Of a DNA stretch of 46,513 nt, positions 1-9,576 are shown one piece after another. Positions within the stretch are counted from its first letter, which is position 1. Each line of letters opens with the position of its first letter. Source of the DNA: JAGCJX01 sp045638645 (GTDB lineage Bacteria > Bacteroidota > Bacteroidia > Bacteroidales > UBA932); assembly GCA_045638645.1 (NCBI GenBank), contig JAZUBU010000011.1, positions 1-46,513 on the forward strand. The letters are read 5' to 3'. The notes beneath the pieces are model-generated. The model did no database searches and was not told the origin of the DNA. It was given only the letters and a program-made list of their open reading frames with translations. The position numbers were made by a program, and so were the translations under genes.

Positions 1-1199
1 CGGAACGCCAAATAAGACAGCACCAGACCCAAGACAGACAACATCGCATTCAAAAACTGCAGCCACCCACCGTTGAAATGTGCGAAGCACAAGATTCCAA
101 TGGATCCTGCCAGCAAATTGGCTACGTACAATTCCAATCCATGAGTCGGCAGGATGAGCAACGGCAACAGGATGATGGAATAGATCCGAAAGGCAAAACC
201 TGCCGGATAGAAGGATACCAGATACAAAGCAAAAACAGCATAGGGAACCATGTACATCAGGATGGGCGAATCGCCATCCATCCAAATGGTCACCAAGAAC
301 GAAAGCACAAAAAGCAAGAGGATAAAATGCACATTGCTTCGACGGCTGAACACATCCCGTTCGGCATAAAACATAGCCATGAACAAGAGAAACAAAATGA
401 TCAGCAGGATGGCCGAGTGACCGATCCACAACACCCAAGTCGGGGCACTCAATCCAATACTTTCTTCGTACTCTGCCTTGTAGGAATCCAGCAACTGCTC
501 GATCTGAGGAGTCACTGTCTCCCCTTCCGTCACGATCAGCTGGCCCGTGTAATACATCCCTTTCGTCGGTGAAATGTAATCAATGGCCTCCCGGTGCAAC
601 TGGTCCGTCCGTTTTTCATCGTACACCAGGTTGGGTGCCAGCAACTGCCTTTGGACAATGGCTGTCACCAGGCTATCCGCCATGGGATCGTTCCCTTCCT
701 CGGACAACGCAAAACGCAGATACATCGGAACTGTGCGCTCATTGTACACCTCCGAAGAAGGCAATTCCTGCAAATCACGGTCCCGCAGCAGGACAATCAT
801 CGGATAATCCGAATCATCCTCAAAATGAGGCAGAATACCCTTGTCATAGATCCGTCCCACCGTCTGGTTCAACGTATCCACCCAATGATTTGACAAGTGC
901 AGTGAGTCCATCCATACATTCAAGGCCTTCATCTGTTCCAGGACAATGGCCCGGTCATACCGGAAGACGGGCAGGACACGGTCCGCTGCGGCGTTGACCT
1001 CCTCCCACAATTCCGCATCTGTCTTCAAGATGGGAAAATCAATGGGGGCAATCAACGTCTCATACATCCACGGCCGTCCCCGCTGGTACTCGTATTTGAA
1101 CCGCAATTCCATGGGGTAGAAAAACAGCACCAACAAAAAGGCGACCAGGAAAGCCACATAGACTTTCGGATTACGAATGCTCTTGAACCGGTTGGACAT
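1..1199 (-). CDS. 7TM-HD family membrane phosphohydrolase, N-terminal part (cut by window edge)
   Basis: An open frame of 399 codons starts at the ATG at 1199 and runs off the left edge. It has a cytoplasmic start, one membrane helix (about residues 11-30), a roughly 220-residue extracytoplasmic region containing the phrase LIAPIDFPILKT typical of the 7TMR-HDED ectodomain, then from about residue 255 a series of hydrophobic helices matching the 7TM part. In this family (PgpH type) a cytoplasmic HD domain follows and hydrolyses c-di-AMP. That domain lies outside the window, so the activity is inferred from the N-terminal architecture alone. The gene lies 11 bases downstream of gyrB on the same strand and is probably cotranscribed with it. 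Frame-checked by eye over the first 60 codons; no internal stop was seen in the rest. Confidence 0.8.
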   Translation of the reverse strand, partial: MSNRFKSIRNPKVYVAFLVAFLLVLFFYPMELRFKYEYQRGRPWMYETLIAPIDFPILKTDAELWEEVNAAADRVLPVFRYDRAIVLEQMKALNVWMDSLHLSNHWVDTLNQTVGRIYDKGILPHFEDDSDYPMIVLLRDRDLQELPSSEVYNERTVPMYLRFALSEEGNDPMADSLVTAIVQRQLLAPNLVYDEKRTDQLHREAIDYISPTKGMYYTGQLIVTEGETVTPQIEQLLDSYKAEYEESIGLSAPTWVLWIGHSAILLIILFLLFMAMFYAERDVFSRRSNVHFILLLFVLSFLVTIWMDGDSPILMYMVPYAVFALYLVSFYPAGFAFRIYSIILLPLLILPTHGLELYVANLLAGSIGILCFAHFNGGWLQFLNAMLSVLGLVLSYLAF

Positions 1200-1210
1200 A
1201 GGATTATGAA

Positions 1211-3220
1211 TTATGCATCAACATTCGCATACTTGGCATTGGCTTCGATGAACTCCCTCCGCGGCAGGACATCATCGCCCATCAGCATCGAGAAGATACG
1301 GTCGGCTTCGGCTGCATTCTCGATGGTAACTTGTTTCAACAAACGGGATTTCGGATCCATGGTCGTGTCGCGCAATTGGACTTCGTTCATTTCACCCAAA
1401 CCTTTGTAGCGTTGTACCTCAATGCCCTTGTCTGATCCAGAAGGATTGAGCTCGGCAATCGCCGCCTTGCGCTCGTCTTCGGTCCAGCAATAAATTTCCT
1501 TCGCACCTTTCTTCACCCGGTACAAAGGCGGGGTAGCGATGTACACGTAACCGTTGCGGATCAACTCCTGCATGTATCGGAAGAAGAAGGTCAAGATCAA
1601 GGTCGTAATGTGGCTTCCGTCCACGTCGGCATCCGTCATGATAATCACCTTGTGGTAACGGAGCTTGGACATGTTCAGTGCCTTGCTGTCTTCTTCGGTT
1701 CCTACCGTAACGCCCAACGCCATGTAGATATTGCGGATGGTATCGCTTTCAAAAATCTTGTGATCCATCGCTTTCTCCACATTCAGGATCTTACCACGCA
1801 AGGGCAGAATTGCCTGGAATGTACGATCACGACCGGTCTTGGCCGTACCCCCTGCAGAGTCCCCTTCGACCAGGAACAACTCGCAGTTCTCCGGATTCCG
1901 GTCCGAACAGTCTGCCAGCTTACCGGGCAGACCTGCACCGGACATCACGGTTTTGCGTTGCACCAGATCCCGGGCTTTGCGAGCTGCATGACGGGCCGTC
2001 GCCGCCAAAATCACCTTTTCCACAATGGCACGGGCATCCTTCGGATTTTCTTCCAGATAGGCTTCCAAAGCCGCTTTGGTGGCTTGTGAAACAGCTGCAT
2101 CCACCTCGCTGTTACCCAGCTTGGTCTTGGTCTGTCCTTCAAACTGAGGTTCAGCCACTTTCACTGAAATGACCGCTGTCAGGCCTTCCCGGAAGTCAGA
2201 AGCATCCAAATCAAACTTCAGTTTGGACAGGAAGCCATTTTTCTCTGCATACGACTTCAACGTCGAGGTCAGACCCCGGCGGAAACCCGTCAAGTGGGTC
2301 CCCCCCTCATGGGTATTGATGTTGTTTACATACGAATAGATATTTTCCGTAAACGCAGTATTGTATTGCATTGCGATTTCAATCGGAATGCCGGTACGAT
2401 CCGTTTCCAAATAGATGGGAGTCGCTGTCAAACGTTCACGATTACCATCCAGGTAGGTCACAAACTCCATCAAGCCCCGTTCGGAGTGGAACGTTTCCGA
2501 AAGGTACTTCGGAGCGCCAGCCTCCACAACCGGAGCCTCCTCCCCTTCCGCAACTTCCGGAGTCACCTCCACACGATAATCCGTCAAAGACAAACGGACT
2601 CCTTTGTTCAAATAAGCCAGCTCACGCAAACGGGCTGCCAGGGTAGCATAATCGTAGGTAGTGGTCAGCGCAAAGATCTCAGCATCCGGTTTGAAAGAAA
2701 TGATGGTACCTGTATCCGAACATTCACCCACCACTTTCACCGAATATTGCGGCACACCCCGAGAAAATTCCTGAACAAAAATCTTTCCTTCGCGGTGAAT
2801 TTCCGCCTTCAACCAAACGGACAACGCATTCACACAGGATACACCGACCCCGTGCAAACCACCGGAAACCTTATAACTGTCCTTGCTGAATTTACCCCCG
2901 GCATGCAAAACCGTCAGAACCACTTCCAAGGCAGAACGGCCTTCTTTCTCGTGCATTCCGGTCGGAATACCCCGACCATTATCCGCCACGGTAATGGAAC
3001 CGTCAGGATTGATGCTCACTTGAATATCCGAGCAATAACCCGCCAAAGCCTCATCGATGGAGTTGTCCACAACCTCATACACCAAGTGGTGCAGACCACG
3101 TGCTCCAACATCTCCAATGTACATGGAAGGACGTTTTCTCACCGCTTCCAGGCCTTCCAAGACCTGAATGCTGTCGGCAGAATATTGCTGCTCCTGTTTC
3201 AAATTTTCTTGTTCACTCAT
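1211..3220 (-). CDS. gyrB: DNA gyrase subunit B
   Basis: A 669-residue ATPase subunit of type II topoisomerase; with GyrA it introduces negative supercoils. The GHKL ATPase motifs are all present: EGLEAVRKRPSMYIG (about 22-36), DNSIDEA (52-58), DNGRGIP (80-86) and GGLHGVG (120-126). The TOPRIM motifs follow: EGDSAGG near 451, DADVDGSH near 530, and the QRYKGLGEMN block near the C-terminus. The length suits the short GyrB of Bacteroidetes, without the proteobacterial insert. ParE is the alternative, but the overall pattern fits GyrB better. A perfect TAnnTTTG box lies 40 bases upstream. The 7TM-HD gene follows after 11 bases. Confidence 0.96.
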   Translation of the reverse strand: MSEQENLKQEQQYSADSIQVLEGLEAVRKRPSMYIGDVGARGLHHLVYEVVDNSIDEALAGYCSDIQVSINPDGSITVADNGRGIPTGMHEKEGRSALEVVLTVLHAGGKFSKDSYKVSGGLHGVGVSCVNALSVWLKAEIHREGKIFVQEFSRGVPQYSVKVVGECSDTGTIISFKPDAEIFALTTTYDYATLAARLRELAYLNKGVRLSLTDYRVEVTPEVAEGEEAPVVEAGAPKYLSETFHSERGLMEFVTYLDGNRERLTATPIYLETDRTGIPIEIAMQYNTAFTENIYSYVNNINTHEGGTHLTGFRRGLTSTLKSYAEKNGFLSKLKFDLDASDFREGLTAVISVKVAEPQFEGQTKTKLGNSEVDAAVSQATKAALEAYLEENPKDARAIVEKVILAATARHAARKARDLVQRKTVMSGAGLPGKLADCSDRNPENCELFLVEGDSAGGTAKTGRDRTFQAILPLRGKILNVEKAMDHKIFESDTIRNIYMALGVTVGTEEDSKALNMSKLRYHKVIIMTDADVDGSHITTLILTFFFRYMQELIRNGYVYIATPPLYRVKKGAKEIYCWTEDERKAAIAELNPSGSDKGIEVQRYKGLGEMNEVQLRDTTMDPKSRLLKQVTIENAAEADRIFSMLMGDDVLPRREFIEANAKYANVDA

Positions 3221-3259
3221 CTTCTATCTAGACTAAATTTCTGTATTCATTAAAACAAA

Positions 3260-3267
3260 CAAAGATA
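3260..3267 (-). promoter_or_regulatory. Bacteroidetes -7 box of gyrB
   Basis: On the minus strand this reads TATCTTTG, a full match to TAnnTTTG. It lies about 40 bases before the gyrB ATG, in the gap after the upstream gene whose stop is at 3276-3278. No TTTG is visible at the expected -33 position. Confidence 0.55.
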
Positions 3268-3275
3268 CAAAAAAA

Positions 3276-4985
3276 TTAGAACTTATAACATACTCCGAGA
3301 CCGAAATTTATACCCGGTTCCAAATAGCCCGGAACATGCTGGATGGCCGCATCCAGCAGATTACCCCCATTCAAATAGAAGGTCATTTTCCGGTTGAAAA
3401 CATAGGAGATCCTCGCCTGCAGATCCAGGTAGCCAGGCAGCTGACACACACCCGCCTTACCCATTTGTGCATACACGGAGCTCCGGTAATCCGCCTCTGC
3501 CGAAAGAACAAAACGTTCCCGCAAATTGTAGCGGAAGAACGCGTGTCCCTCCCAGGCCGGTGCCATCAATGTCTGAAACAAAGTTTGGGAAACCTTGTTC
3601 GACTCCTGATAATATTGGGAATAAGTCAGTTCCAGCCCTGCCTCCACATTTTTGGTCTTCAACAGCAAGGAAGCCATCGCTGACAAACGGCCCACATGCG
3701 AATCGTATTGGACCGGTTGGAAAAGATTAGCCGTTGCCGTCAAACGGTTTTTGATATCCGCATACGACAAGCCTGCATTGTAGGTAAATACATTCCAAAG
3801 TACACCTTGCGCACCCAATTTCGCCCGGATAGGAACGTGCGTTACCAGAACAGTGGCTCCCTGCGTCATCCACGGGTTGAAATCAAAGAGAGAGGACCAG
3901 GTATTCAACACATTTTCCCCATCCAAACGGGCATACACCCACAATTTATCATGAACCGCCTCGTAATAAGCCTGCACCTTCGGATAAAAATGCGTCAGGT
4001 CAAGATCCTGCTCCGAGGTTGTATACATACCCGCCAGGCCCATACCTGCATCGACCATCCAACGTCCACGTTCAAACCGGTAGGCAGGCACCACCTCCAA
4101 AATACCATTCCGCTCAGCTGCCAACGAATTGACACTCTTCACGCCCAAAATAACACGGTGATCCCCCTCAAAGGTCATCCCGATTTCAGCAGTTCCCTCA
4201 ACCAAATCCTCCAACACGCGGTCATTCCATCCGGAAACCGTTTGATTCATATGCTGACGCGTCTGGGTATAACGCAAATCCACATCGTAATAAAAAGCCC
4301 GACGGTCTGCCTGAGCAGAACGCAAGCAAAGATCAGCAGACAACTTGTTGAAACGATGCGAAAGCTGATCCGGCAATTCGGTTTCCGGAGACACACTGTA
4401 CTTAGCCCCCTCAAACGTCCGATGGCTGTCCTCGAAATCAAAGCCGACGTGCACCTCGCCCCGTTTCCAGGCATATCCGCCACGGGTTCCCACCCGGTTG
4501 GTCATCCGGTCTCCCACGGTCCGATCCGCATCCCGACTCACCTGCCCCGTCATCAGATCGACAGACTGTCCCGGTACCGTCCCCCAGAAGGAGCGATGGT
4601 TTCCATACACCACCCACGACCACCGTTCTCCCAAATTCGGCTGAATGTACAAATCGGCCTCCGGCAACCAGGGGTAAGCCAACGCCAAATTGGCAAACAC
4701 CGTCGGATAGACCACACGTCCTGCCGCCTGGTGCGAAGCAAAATGCACCGGGGTAAATTCATACAAATCGCGGTATGGCCGTTCAGAAAACTGATAATCA
4801 AAGCGCAAGCGAAAACGGGCCAGGGAATCCGCATACCGAACCGGCAACGTCGGTTTCACCGCTGTCATCAAACGGGCCTCATACTCCCGGCTCACTTGAA
4901 CCGTCTGGTTCAGATCCTGCTGACCGAAGACCCAGGAACTGCCCATCAACAAAGTCAAAAGAACAAAAACAAATCTATGTCTCAT
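3276..4985 (-). CDS. Outer-membrane beta-barrel protein (TonB-receptor-like barrel)
   Basis: About 569 residues. The ATG at 4985 is preferred over an in-frame TTG two codons earlier because it leads straight into a signal peptide (MRHRFVFVLLTLLMGSSWVFG, cut near GQQ). The rest is rich in alternating aromatic and polar residues and ends in F with the phrase FYLNGGNLLDAAIQHVPGY, like the last strands of TonB-dependent receptor barrels. No plug domain or TonB box is recognisable, and at this length a full receptor is unlikely. It starts 10 bases after the stop of the TPR gene, so the two are almost certainly one operon. Specific function is unknown; I infer an outer-membrane partner of the TPR protein. 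Confidence 0.75.
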   Translation of the reverse strand: MRHRFVFVLLTLLMGSSWVFGQQDLNQTVQVSREYEARLMTAVKPTLPVRYADSLARFRLRFDYQFSERPYRDLYEFTPVHFASHQAAGRVVYPTVFANLALAYPWLPEADLYIQPNLGERWSWVVYGNHRSFWGTVPGQSVDLMTGQVSRDADRTVGDRMTNRVGTRGGYAWKRGEVHVGFDFEDSHRTFEGAKYSVSPETELPDQLSHRFNKLSADLCLRSAQADRRAFYYDVDLRYTQTRQHMNQTVSGWNDRVLEDLVEGTAEIGMTFEGDHRVILGVKSVNSLAAERNGILEVVPAYRFERGRWMVDAGMGLAGMYTTSEQDLDLTHFYPKVQAYYEAVHDKLWVYARLDGENVLNTWSSLFDFNPWMTQGATVLVTHVPIRAKLGAQGVLWNVFTYNAGLSYADIKNRLTATANLFQPVQYDSHVGRLSAMASLLLKTKNVEAGLELTYSQYYQESNKVSQTLFQTLMAPAWEGHAFFRYNLRERFVLSAEADYRSSVYAQMGKAGVCQLPGYLDLQARISYVFNRKMTFYLNGGNLLDAAIQHVPGYLEPGINFGLGVCYKF

Positions 4986-4995
4986 ACGCAATTTT

Positions 4996-7900
4996 TTATT
5001 CCACTACAGAAAGTTTGGGCAATCGGCCCAACCGCATTTGCACCTGTTCCAAAATATCATCGTGCTCACCCATGGGCTTGTATTCCTCCAGAATGCTGCG
5101 GAACGTTGCATCCGCCTGCTCCCACTCTTCGCGCTCAGCAAACGAATCACCCAATACAATGAAAGCCCGAGCCAACCAATAGGTCTGCGGCGTACCGGTA
5201 TCCGACAAAGCGTACACACGCTCTTCCACCAACTCAAAATTCCCCTCATCATACGCATCCTGTGTCAGGAGGTAGGCGGCTTCGGCTCCTTCCGGCAACA
5301 CACTCCACTGCTGGGCCAACGATTCCAGGATCACCTTGGCACGTTCCCGCTCACCCAAACTCAACAAGGATTTCGCGCGGATATAATCAGCTTCCCGGTG
5401 CAAGGCCGCCAAGTCCGAGCCCGACTCCAGTTTCCGCACTTGTTCCGCGCAAGACAAGGCTTTGGCCGGATGACCCGCCCGGAAATAGGCACGCATACGG
5501 CCCACTTGGGCCACCAGACGATTGTTGTCCAATTTGGCAATGTTCGCCAAGGTTTCATAGGCCAGCACGGCCTCTTCATGTTTCTCCAGATCCAAACAAA
5601 GGTTTGCATAATTGAGTGTCGCCAATTCCGAGAACGAACCTTCTCCAATCAACATCACCTTGTGGTAGGCATCAGCCGCGGCTTCCAAAGAGCCCGCCTC
5701 GCGCAAACACTCAGCCTGATAAAAATAGGCTTGGGACAAGCGCGAACCTTGTGGATATTTTGCAATGTAATTCTTCAACGAAGCCTGGGCCTCCCCATAA
5801 TTCCCAGCCAGGAACAACTGTTCGGCCGCATTGAAGAACATCAGTTCTTTCTCATCCGCCGATTTCAGGGACGACATACCGATGCGTTCCAGATAAGCCA
5901 GAAACTCCTCGGGTTGGTTCAAGCGCTGATACAAGGCCTCTATGCCCGAAAGCGCACTGGCTGATTCTTCAGACAACGGATATTGCTCCACCAACGTGCT
6001 GTAATACGACAACGCTGCCTTGGTATCACCCTCGTTGGAAGCGATCATCCCCAATTCCAACATCGCCTTGGTAAAATACACACTGTCCCGCACATCATTC
6101 ATCAACTTCTCATAGCATTGTTTGGCCCGGCCATTCTTTCCCGTCTGCACATAAGTCCGACCCAGCTCATACAAGGCCATCGGATAAATCGGAGAATTCG
6201 GACTCAGGTCGGTAATGTTCCGCAACAAGTCAATCTTCTTGTCAAACTTGGACAGAAGACCGTACGACATGGCCCCCTGGTACCTCGGGTACAAATCATT
6301 CCGATTGTAGTTGGTATTGGCCACCTGTTCATACAATTCCGCAGAACGTTCGTAATCCCGCTGCATAAAATAGCAGTCCGCCAGGCGTGTCTGGGCATCA
6401 GCCGTAAAAGGACGTCTGGACGGCGTCTGATTCAAATACTGCTGGAACCAGGGTGCTGCCTGAGCATATTGCTTTTGGCTGTACAGGGCATACGCCAGGT
6501 TGTACAAGGTCCCGGGATACTCATCCGTCTTGTCATATCCCGGCAACTGCACCAACCGTTGGTTGATTTGCACAGCTCCCGCATAATCTTCGGTCCGGTA
6601 CAAGCTCTCCGCCAACCAGTAATGGGTCAGATTGGCCAGGGATGCATTGCAGTCAGCATGCTTCAATGAAACCTGAAACTGTTCGATGGCTGCCCGATAA
6701 GCTCCCCGCTCCAAGAGTTGCATACCCCGGAAATAGGCCGCCTTCTGGTAGTTGGAACGCATTTCCGGTGTCAAGGTCCGGATCTTGGCCAACGACTCCA
6801 ACGCCGGCCGGAAATCTTTGGCCAGCAAATAAGAGGTCGCAATGTACGCATGGATTTCATCGGAACGACTGGAGGACGGATACTGCGAAAGATATGCATA
6901 AAACGGATTGATATCGTTCTTGACATCGAACATCAGTTTTGCATACTGGAACCAGGCATCCTCCCGCAACACCGGATCAAACTCCGCTTCTGCGGCCGTC
7001 TTGAACGCATCGATCGCACTGTGCTTGTTCTTCAACTTCAAGTACGTATCCCCCAGGTAATAGCTGGCACCCTGACCGATGGAGTCCCGTGTGCCCACCA
7101 CCTTCAAAAAAGAATCCGCCGCAGCATGATAACCGCCCAGCGAATAGGATACAATCCCCGCATAGTAATGGTCCCGGCGGGACATTGCCCCCCCACTCTT
7201 CTCGTACATGGACAAGTACTTTTGCGCCTCCTGGGGATTTTCCATACTGAAGTAGGCCTCTGAAATGATCCGCGCCAGACGAGGTTGGTACTCTTTGTCC
7301 AAATCCGGGTACAACTCCGGTCCCGCATCCACCACCGCCTCATGGTCATTCATCATGAACTTGGACTCGACCCAAAAATAACGGGACATCACACCATAAC
7401 GGTTATGCGCCAACAATGATTTGAACAACGGCAACGCCTGCTCAAACTTCCGCTCCACATAATACACGTAAGCCAGGTAATAGGTACTCGATTGGGTAAA
7501 GGGATTGCGTTCCATTCCCAGCAATTTGTTGAAACCGGCCTGTGAACGGGTATAATTTCCAGTCCTCAAATCACAAAAAGCCCAATTAAACAAGTATTCC
7601 AAGCGTTCATCCTTCCGCAAATAAGCATCCTGCAAACCCTCCATGATTTCCAACGAACGCACATAGTTCTCCTGCTCAAAATAATAGACCGAATAATGGA
7701 AAAGAACCCGTGCCAACTCCGGAGAATAAGGATACTGCTGTGCAAAATCTGCCACCAGGCCATCCAGATTGGGTCGTTTCAACAAAATCTGACACAGGAG
7801 GTGATACCCCTCCAACTCGCACTGCAACAAACCGTCCGAGGGACAAAGCTCCAACAATTGGGCAAACTCCTTCTGGGCCGAAACATACAGATCGTTCTCG

Positions 7901-8043
7901 AAGAGTTGCTTTGCCGTATGCAACCGGTTCTGCAATTCATACACCTTATTCTGAGCCTGCAACTCCACCGGAAAAGTGGCGTAGCAAAGCAATATTCCCA
8001 GGCAAATTTTCCACAGATAGTGGTACGATTTCTTCATATCCAT
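4996..8043 (-). CDS. Large periplasmic TPR-repeat protein
   Basis: About 1,015 residues starting at the ATG at 8043 (a second ATG lies at 8037). The frame stays open further upstream, but that part overlaps the ftsE-like gene on the other strand and skips the obvious signal peptide (MKKSYHYLWKICLGILLCYA, cut near LQAQ). The mature protein is built of about twenty helical TPR-like units, with recurring patterns such as A-x-Y-x-L-A-x-x-x-Y and F-x-x-A-x-x-x-F, spread over the whole length. TPR arrays serve protein-protein contacts; no catalytic motif is present. It is followed within 10 bases by an outer-membrane barrel gene, so it may be its periplasmic partner or an assembly factor. I do not recognise a named orthologue. 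Confidence 0.8.
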   Translation of the reverse strand: MDMKKSYHYLWKICLGILLCYATFPVELQAQNKVYELQNRLHTAKQLFENDLYVSAQKEFAQLLELCPSDGLLQCELEGYHLLCQILLKRPNLDGLVADFAQQYPYSPELARVLFHYSVYYFEQENYVRSLEIMEGLQDAYLRKDERLEYLFNWAFCDLRTGNYTRSQAGFNKLLGMERNPFTQSSTYYLAYVYYVERKFEQALPLFKSLLAHNRYGVMSRYFWVESKFMMNDHEAVVDAGPELYPDLDKEYQPRLARIISEAYFSMENPQEAQKYLSMYEKSGGAMSRRDHYYAGIVSYSLGGYHAAADSFLKVVGTRDSIGQGASYYLGDTYLKLKNKHSAIDAFKTAAEAEFDPVLREDAWFQYAKLMFDVKNDINPFYAYLSQYPSSSRSDEIHAYIATSYLLAKDFRPALESLAKIRTLTPEMRSNYQKAAYFRGMQLLERGAYRAAIEQFQVSLKHADCNASLANLTHYWLAESLYRTEDYAGAVQINQRLVQLPGYDKTDEYPGTLYNLAYALYSQKQYAQAAPWFQQYLNQTPSRRPFTADAQTRLADCYFMQRDYERSAELYEQVANTNYNRNDLYPRYQGAMSYGLLSKFDKKIDLLRNITDLSPNSPIYPMALYELGRTYVQTGKNGRAKQCYEKLMNDVRDSVYFTKAMLELGMIASNEGDTKAALSYYSTLVEQYPLSEESASALSGIEALYQRLNQPEEFLAYLERIGMSSLKSADEKELMFFNAAEQLFLAGNYGEAQASLKNYIAKYPQGSRLSQAYFYQAECLREAGSLEAAADAYHKVMLIGEGSFSELATLNYANLCLDLEKHEEAVLAYETLANIAKLDNNRLVAQVGRMRAYFRAGHPAKALSCAEQVRKLESGSDLAALHREADYIRAKSLLSLGERERAKVILESLAQQWSVLPEGAEAAYLLTQDAYDEGNFELVEERVYALSDTGTPQTYWLARAFIVLGDSFAEREEWEQADATFRSILEEYKPMGEHDDILEQVQMRLGRLPKLSVVE

Positions 8044-8061
8044 GAGGCTTTTATAAAGTAG

Positions 8062-8069
8062 CAAAATTA
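8062..8069 (-). promoter_or_regulatory. -7 box of the TPR operon
   Basis: Reads TAATTTTG on the minus strand, a full match to TAnnTTTG, about 19 bases before the ATG at 8043. No clear -33 TTTG at the usual distance. Confidence 0.45.
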
Positions 8070-8090
8070 GGAAAAAAGAGGCAATATTTC

Positions 8091-8098
8091 TACATTTG
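8091..8098 (+). promoter_or_regulatory. -7 box of the ftsE-like gene
   Basis: Reads TACATTTG, a full match to TAnnTTTG, 26 bases before the ATG at 8125. It sits back to back with the TPR operon promoter in an 81-base divergent region. Confidence 0.45.
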
Positions 8099-8124
8099 TA
8101 CGCTGTTAACGTAACAAAAAACCG

Positions 8125-8868
8125 ATGAGTGATCCAACAACAAAAACAAACCCTGCTCCCTTGGTCAAACTGACGGACGCCAACATTGCCAACTCCGACA
8201 ATCTGGTGCTGTCCCATGTCAATTTGAGCATCCAACCCGGCGAATTTGTATACCTGATTGGAAAAGTCGGCAGTGGAAAAACTTCCATCATCCGAACCCT
8301 CATCGGAGAACTCCCGCTCCGAAAAGGAGAAGGCAGTGTCGGGAATTTCTCCTTGAACCGGCTCAAAAAAAGCGACATCCCGCACCTGCGTCGCAGCATC
8401 GGAGTCATCTTTCAGGACTTCCAGTTGCTGATGGACCGCACCGTGTACGACAACCTGCTCTTCGTCCTGCGTTGCACCGGATGGAAGGACCGGAAAAGCA
8501 TGCACCAACGCATACAGGAAGTCCTGCAGCAAGTTGACATGCAAACCAAGGCACACAAAATGCCCCACCAACTCTCAGGAGGCGAGCAGCAACGGATTGC
8601 CATCGCCCGCGCACTCCTCAACCATCCCAAGCTCATCCTGGCAGACGAGCCGACCGGCAACCTGGACAACGACACCGCCCACGACATCATGCAACTGCTG
8701 ATGGATCTGCACGAAAAGCAACAGACCGCCTTCCTGATGGTCACCCACAACCGCCAACTCTTCCGCCAGTACCCTGGCCGCATCATCGTCTGCGAACAAG
8801 GCACGATCAACGAAGAAAAGGACGACTACGGAGACGGCATTGACCTGACAGAATTCACACCCTGGTAA
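8125..8868 (+). CDS. ftsE: FtsE-like ABC transporter ATP-binding protein
   Basis: 247 residues with a complete nucleotide-binding domain: Walker A GKVGSGKT (46-53), Q-loop FQDFQ (96-100), signature LSGGEQQR (150-157), Walker B ILADEP (171-176) followed by TGNLD, and the switch histidine in VTHN (208). Sequence style and length fit FtsE, the ATPase that works with the permease FtsX at the division septum to drive peptidoglycan hydrolases. No ftsX is next to it. A LolC/FtsX-type permease lies 35 kb away and may be unrelated. It heads a two-gene operon with nth (11-base gap). A LolD-type ATPase is the alternative. Confidence 0.8.
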   Translation: MSDPTTKTNPAPLVKLTDANIANSDNLVLSHVNLSIQPGEFVYLIGKVGSGKTSIIRTLIGELPLRKGEGSVGNFSLNRLKKSDIPHLRRSIGVIFQDFQLLMDRTVYDNLLFVLRCTGWKDRKSMHQRIQEVLQQVDMQTKAHKMPHQLSGGEQQRIAIARALLNHPKLILADEPTGNLDNDTAHDIMQLLMDLHEKQQTAFLMVTHNRQLFRQYPGRIIVCEQGTINEEKDDYGDGIDLTEFTPW

Positions 8869-8879
8869 ATCCCCACGCC

Positions 8880-9521
8880 ATGCAACAGACAAAGGTAGCC
8901 AACATCATCGCCTGGTTTCAGGAACACATGCCTGTCGCAGAATCCGAACTCCACTACGACAGTCCCTTTCACCTGCTCATCGCCGTCATCCTCTCTGCCC
9001 AATGCACCGACAAACGGGTCAACCTGGTCACACCTCCCTTGTTTGAACGTTTTCCGGATCCTGCCTCCTTGGCCGAGGCCACTTACGAAGAAGTCTTCGA
9101 CTACATCAAATCCATCTCTTTCCCCAACAACAAAACCAACCACCTGCTGGGCATGGCCAAGAAGCTACGGGATGAATTTGCAAGCATTGTACCAGAAGAC
9201 GTAGAGGCTCTCCAAACCCTACCCGGTGTCGGCCGAAAAACTGCCAACGTCATCGCATCGGTGATTTACAACAAACCGGTTATCGCGGTGGACACCCACG
9301 TCTTCCGAATCTCCCAAAGGCTCGGACTCTCACAGGGAAAAAATGTGGACGAAGTAGAAGCCGATTTGACCGCCCTGGTTCCAGAAGAGCTCCGTCCCAT
9401 TGCGCACCATTGGCTCATCCTGCACGGACGCTATGTCTGCGTGGCCCGCAAACCCAAATGCGACCAATGCGGTCTGCAACCTTACTGTGACCACTACGAT
9501 ACCGAAAACCCTTCACGGTAG
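8880..9521 (+). CDS. nth: Endonuclease III (DNA glycosylase/AP lyase)
   Basis: 213 residues, the normal length. Base-excision repair enzyme that removes oxidised pyrimidines and cleaves the abasic strand. The helix-hairpin-helix LPGVGRKTA (114-122) contains the catalytic lysine K120. The catalytic aspartate is D138 in AVDTHV. The C-terminal iron-sulfur cluster ligands follow the exact spacing C-x6-C-x2-C-x5-C (C187, C194, C197, C203). It follows the ftsE-like gene by 11 bases. Its end faces xerD across a short tandem repeat. Confidence 0.97.
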   Translation: MQQTKVANIIAWFQEHMPVAESELHYDSPFHLLIAVILSAQCTDKRVNLVTPPLFERFPDPASLAEATYEEVFDYIKSISFPNNKTNHLLGMAKKLRDEFASIVPEDVEALQTLPGVGRKTANVIASVIYNKPVIAVDTHVFRISQRLGLSQGKNVDEVEADLTALVPEELRPIAHHWLILHGRYVCVARKPKCDQCGLQPYCDHYDTENPSR

Positions 9522-9534
9522 AACAAGAACAAAC

Positions 9535-9576
9535 ACTAGAACTAGAACGAGAACTAGAACGAAAACTAGAACGAGT
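9535..9576. repeat. 12-bp tandem repeat between nth and xerD
   Basis: Three 12-base units of the form ACTAGAACGARA/T at 9541-9552, 9553-9564 and 9565-9576, preceded by a half unit (ACTAGA) at 9535. On the minus strand the CTAGT core supplies the xerD stop codon (9566-9568). It occupies the whole convergent gap; no terminator hairpin is seen here. Confidence 0.8.

Noticed and set aside
78..997. Plus-strand open frames at the left edge
   Set aside because: Antisense to the partial 7TM-HD gene, whose ectodomain and membrane helices are clear on the minus strand.
3696..5162. A 488-codon plus-strand open frame
   Set aside because: Antisense to the outer-membrane barrel gene and the end of the TPR gene; composition typical of a shadow frame.
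8044..8571. Upstream extension of the TPR protein
   Set aside because: Overlaps the ftsE-like gene on the other strand and bypasses the signal peptide; the ATG at 8043 or 8037 is preferred.
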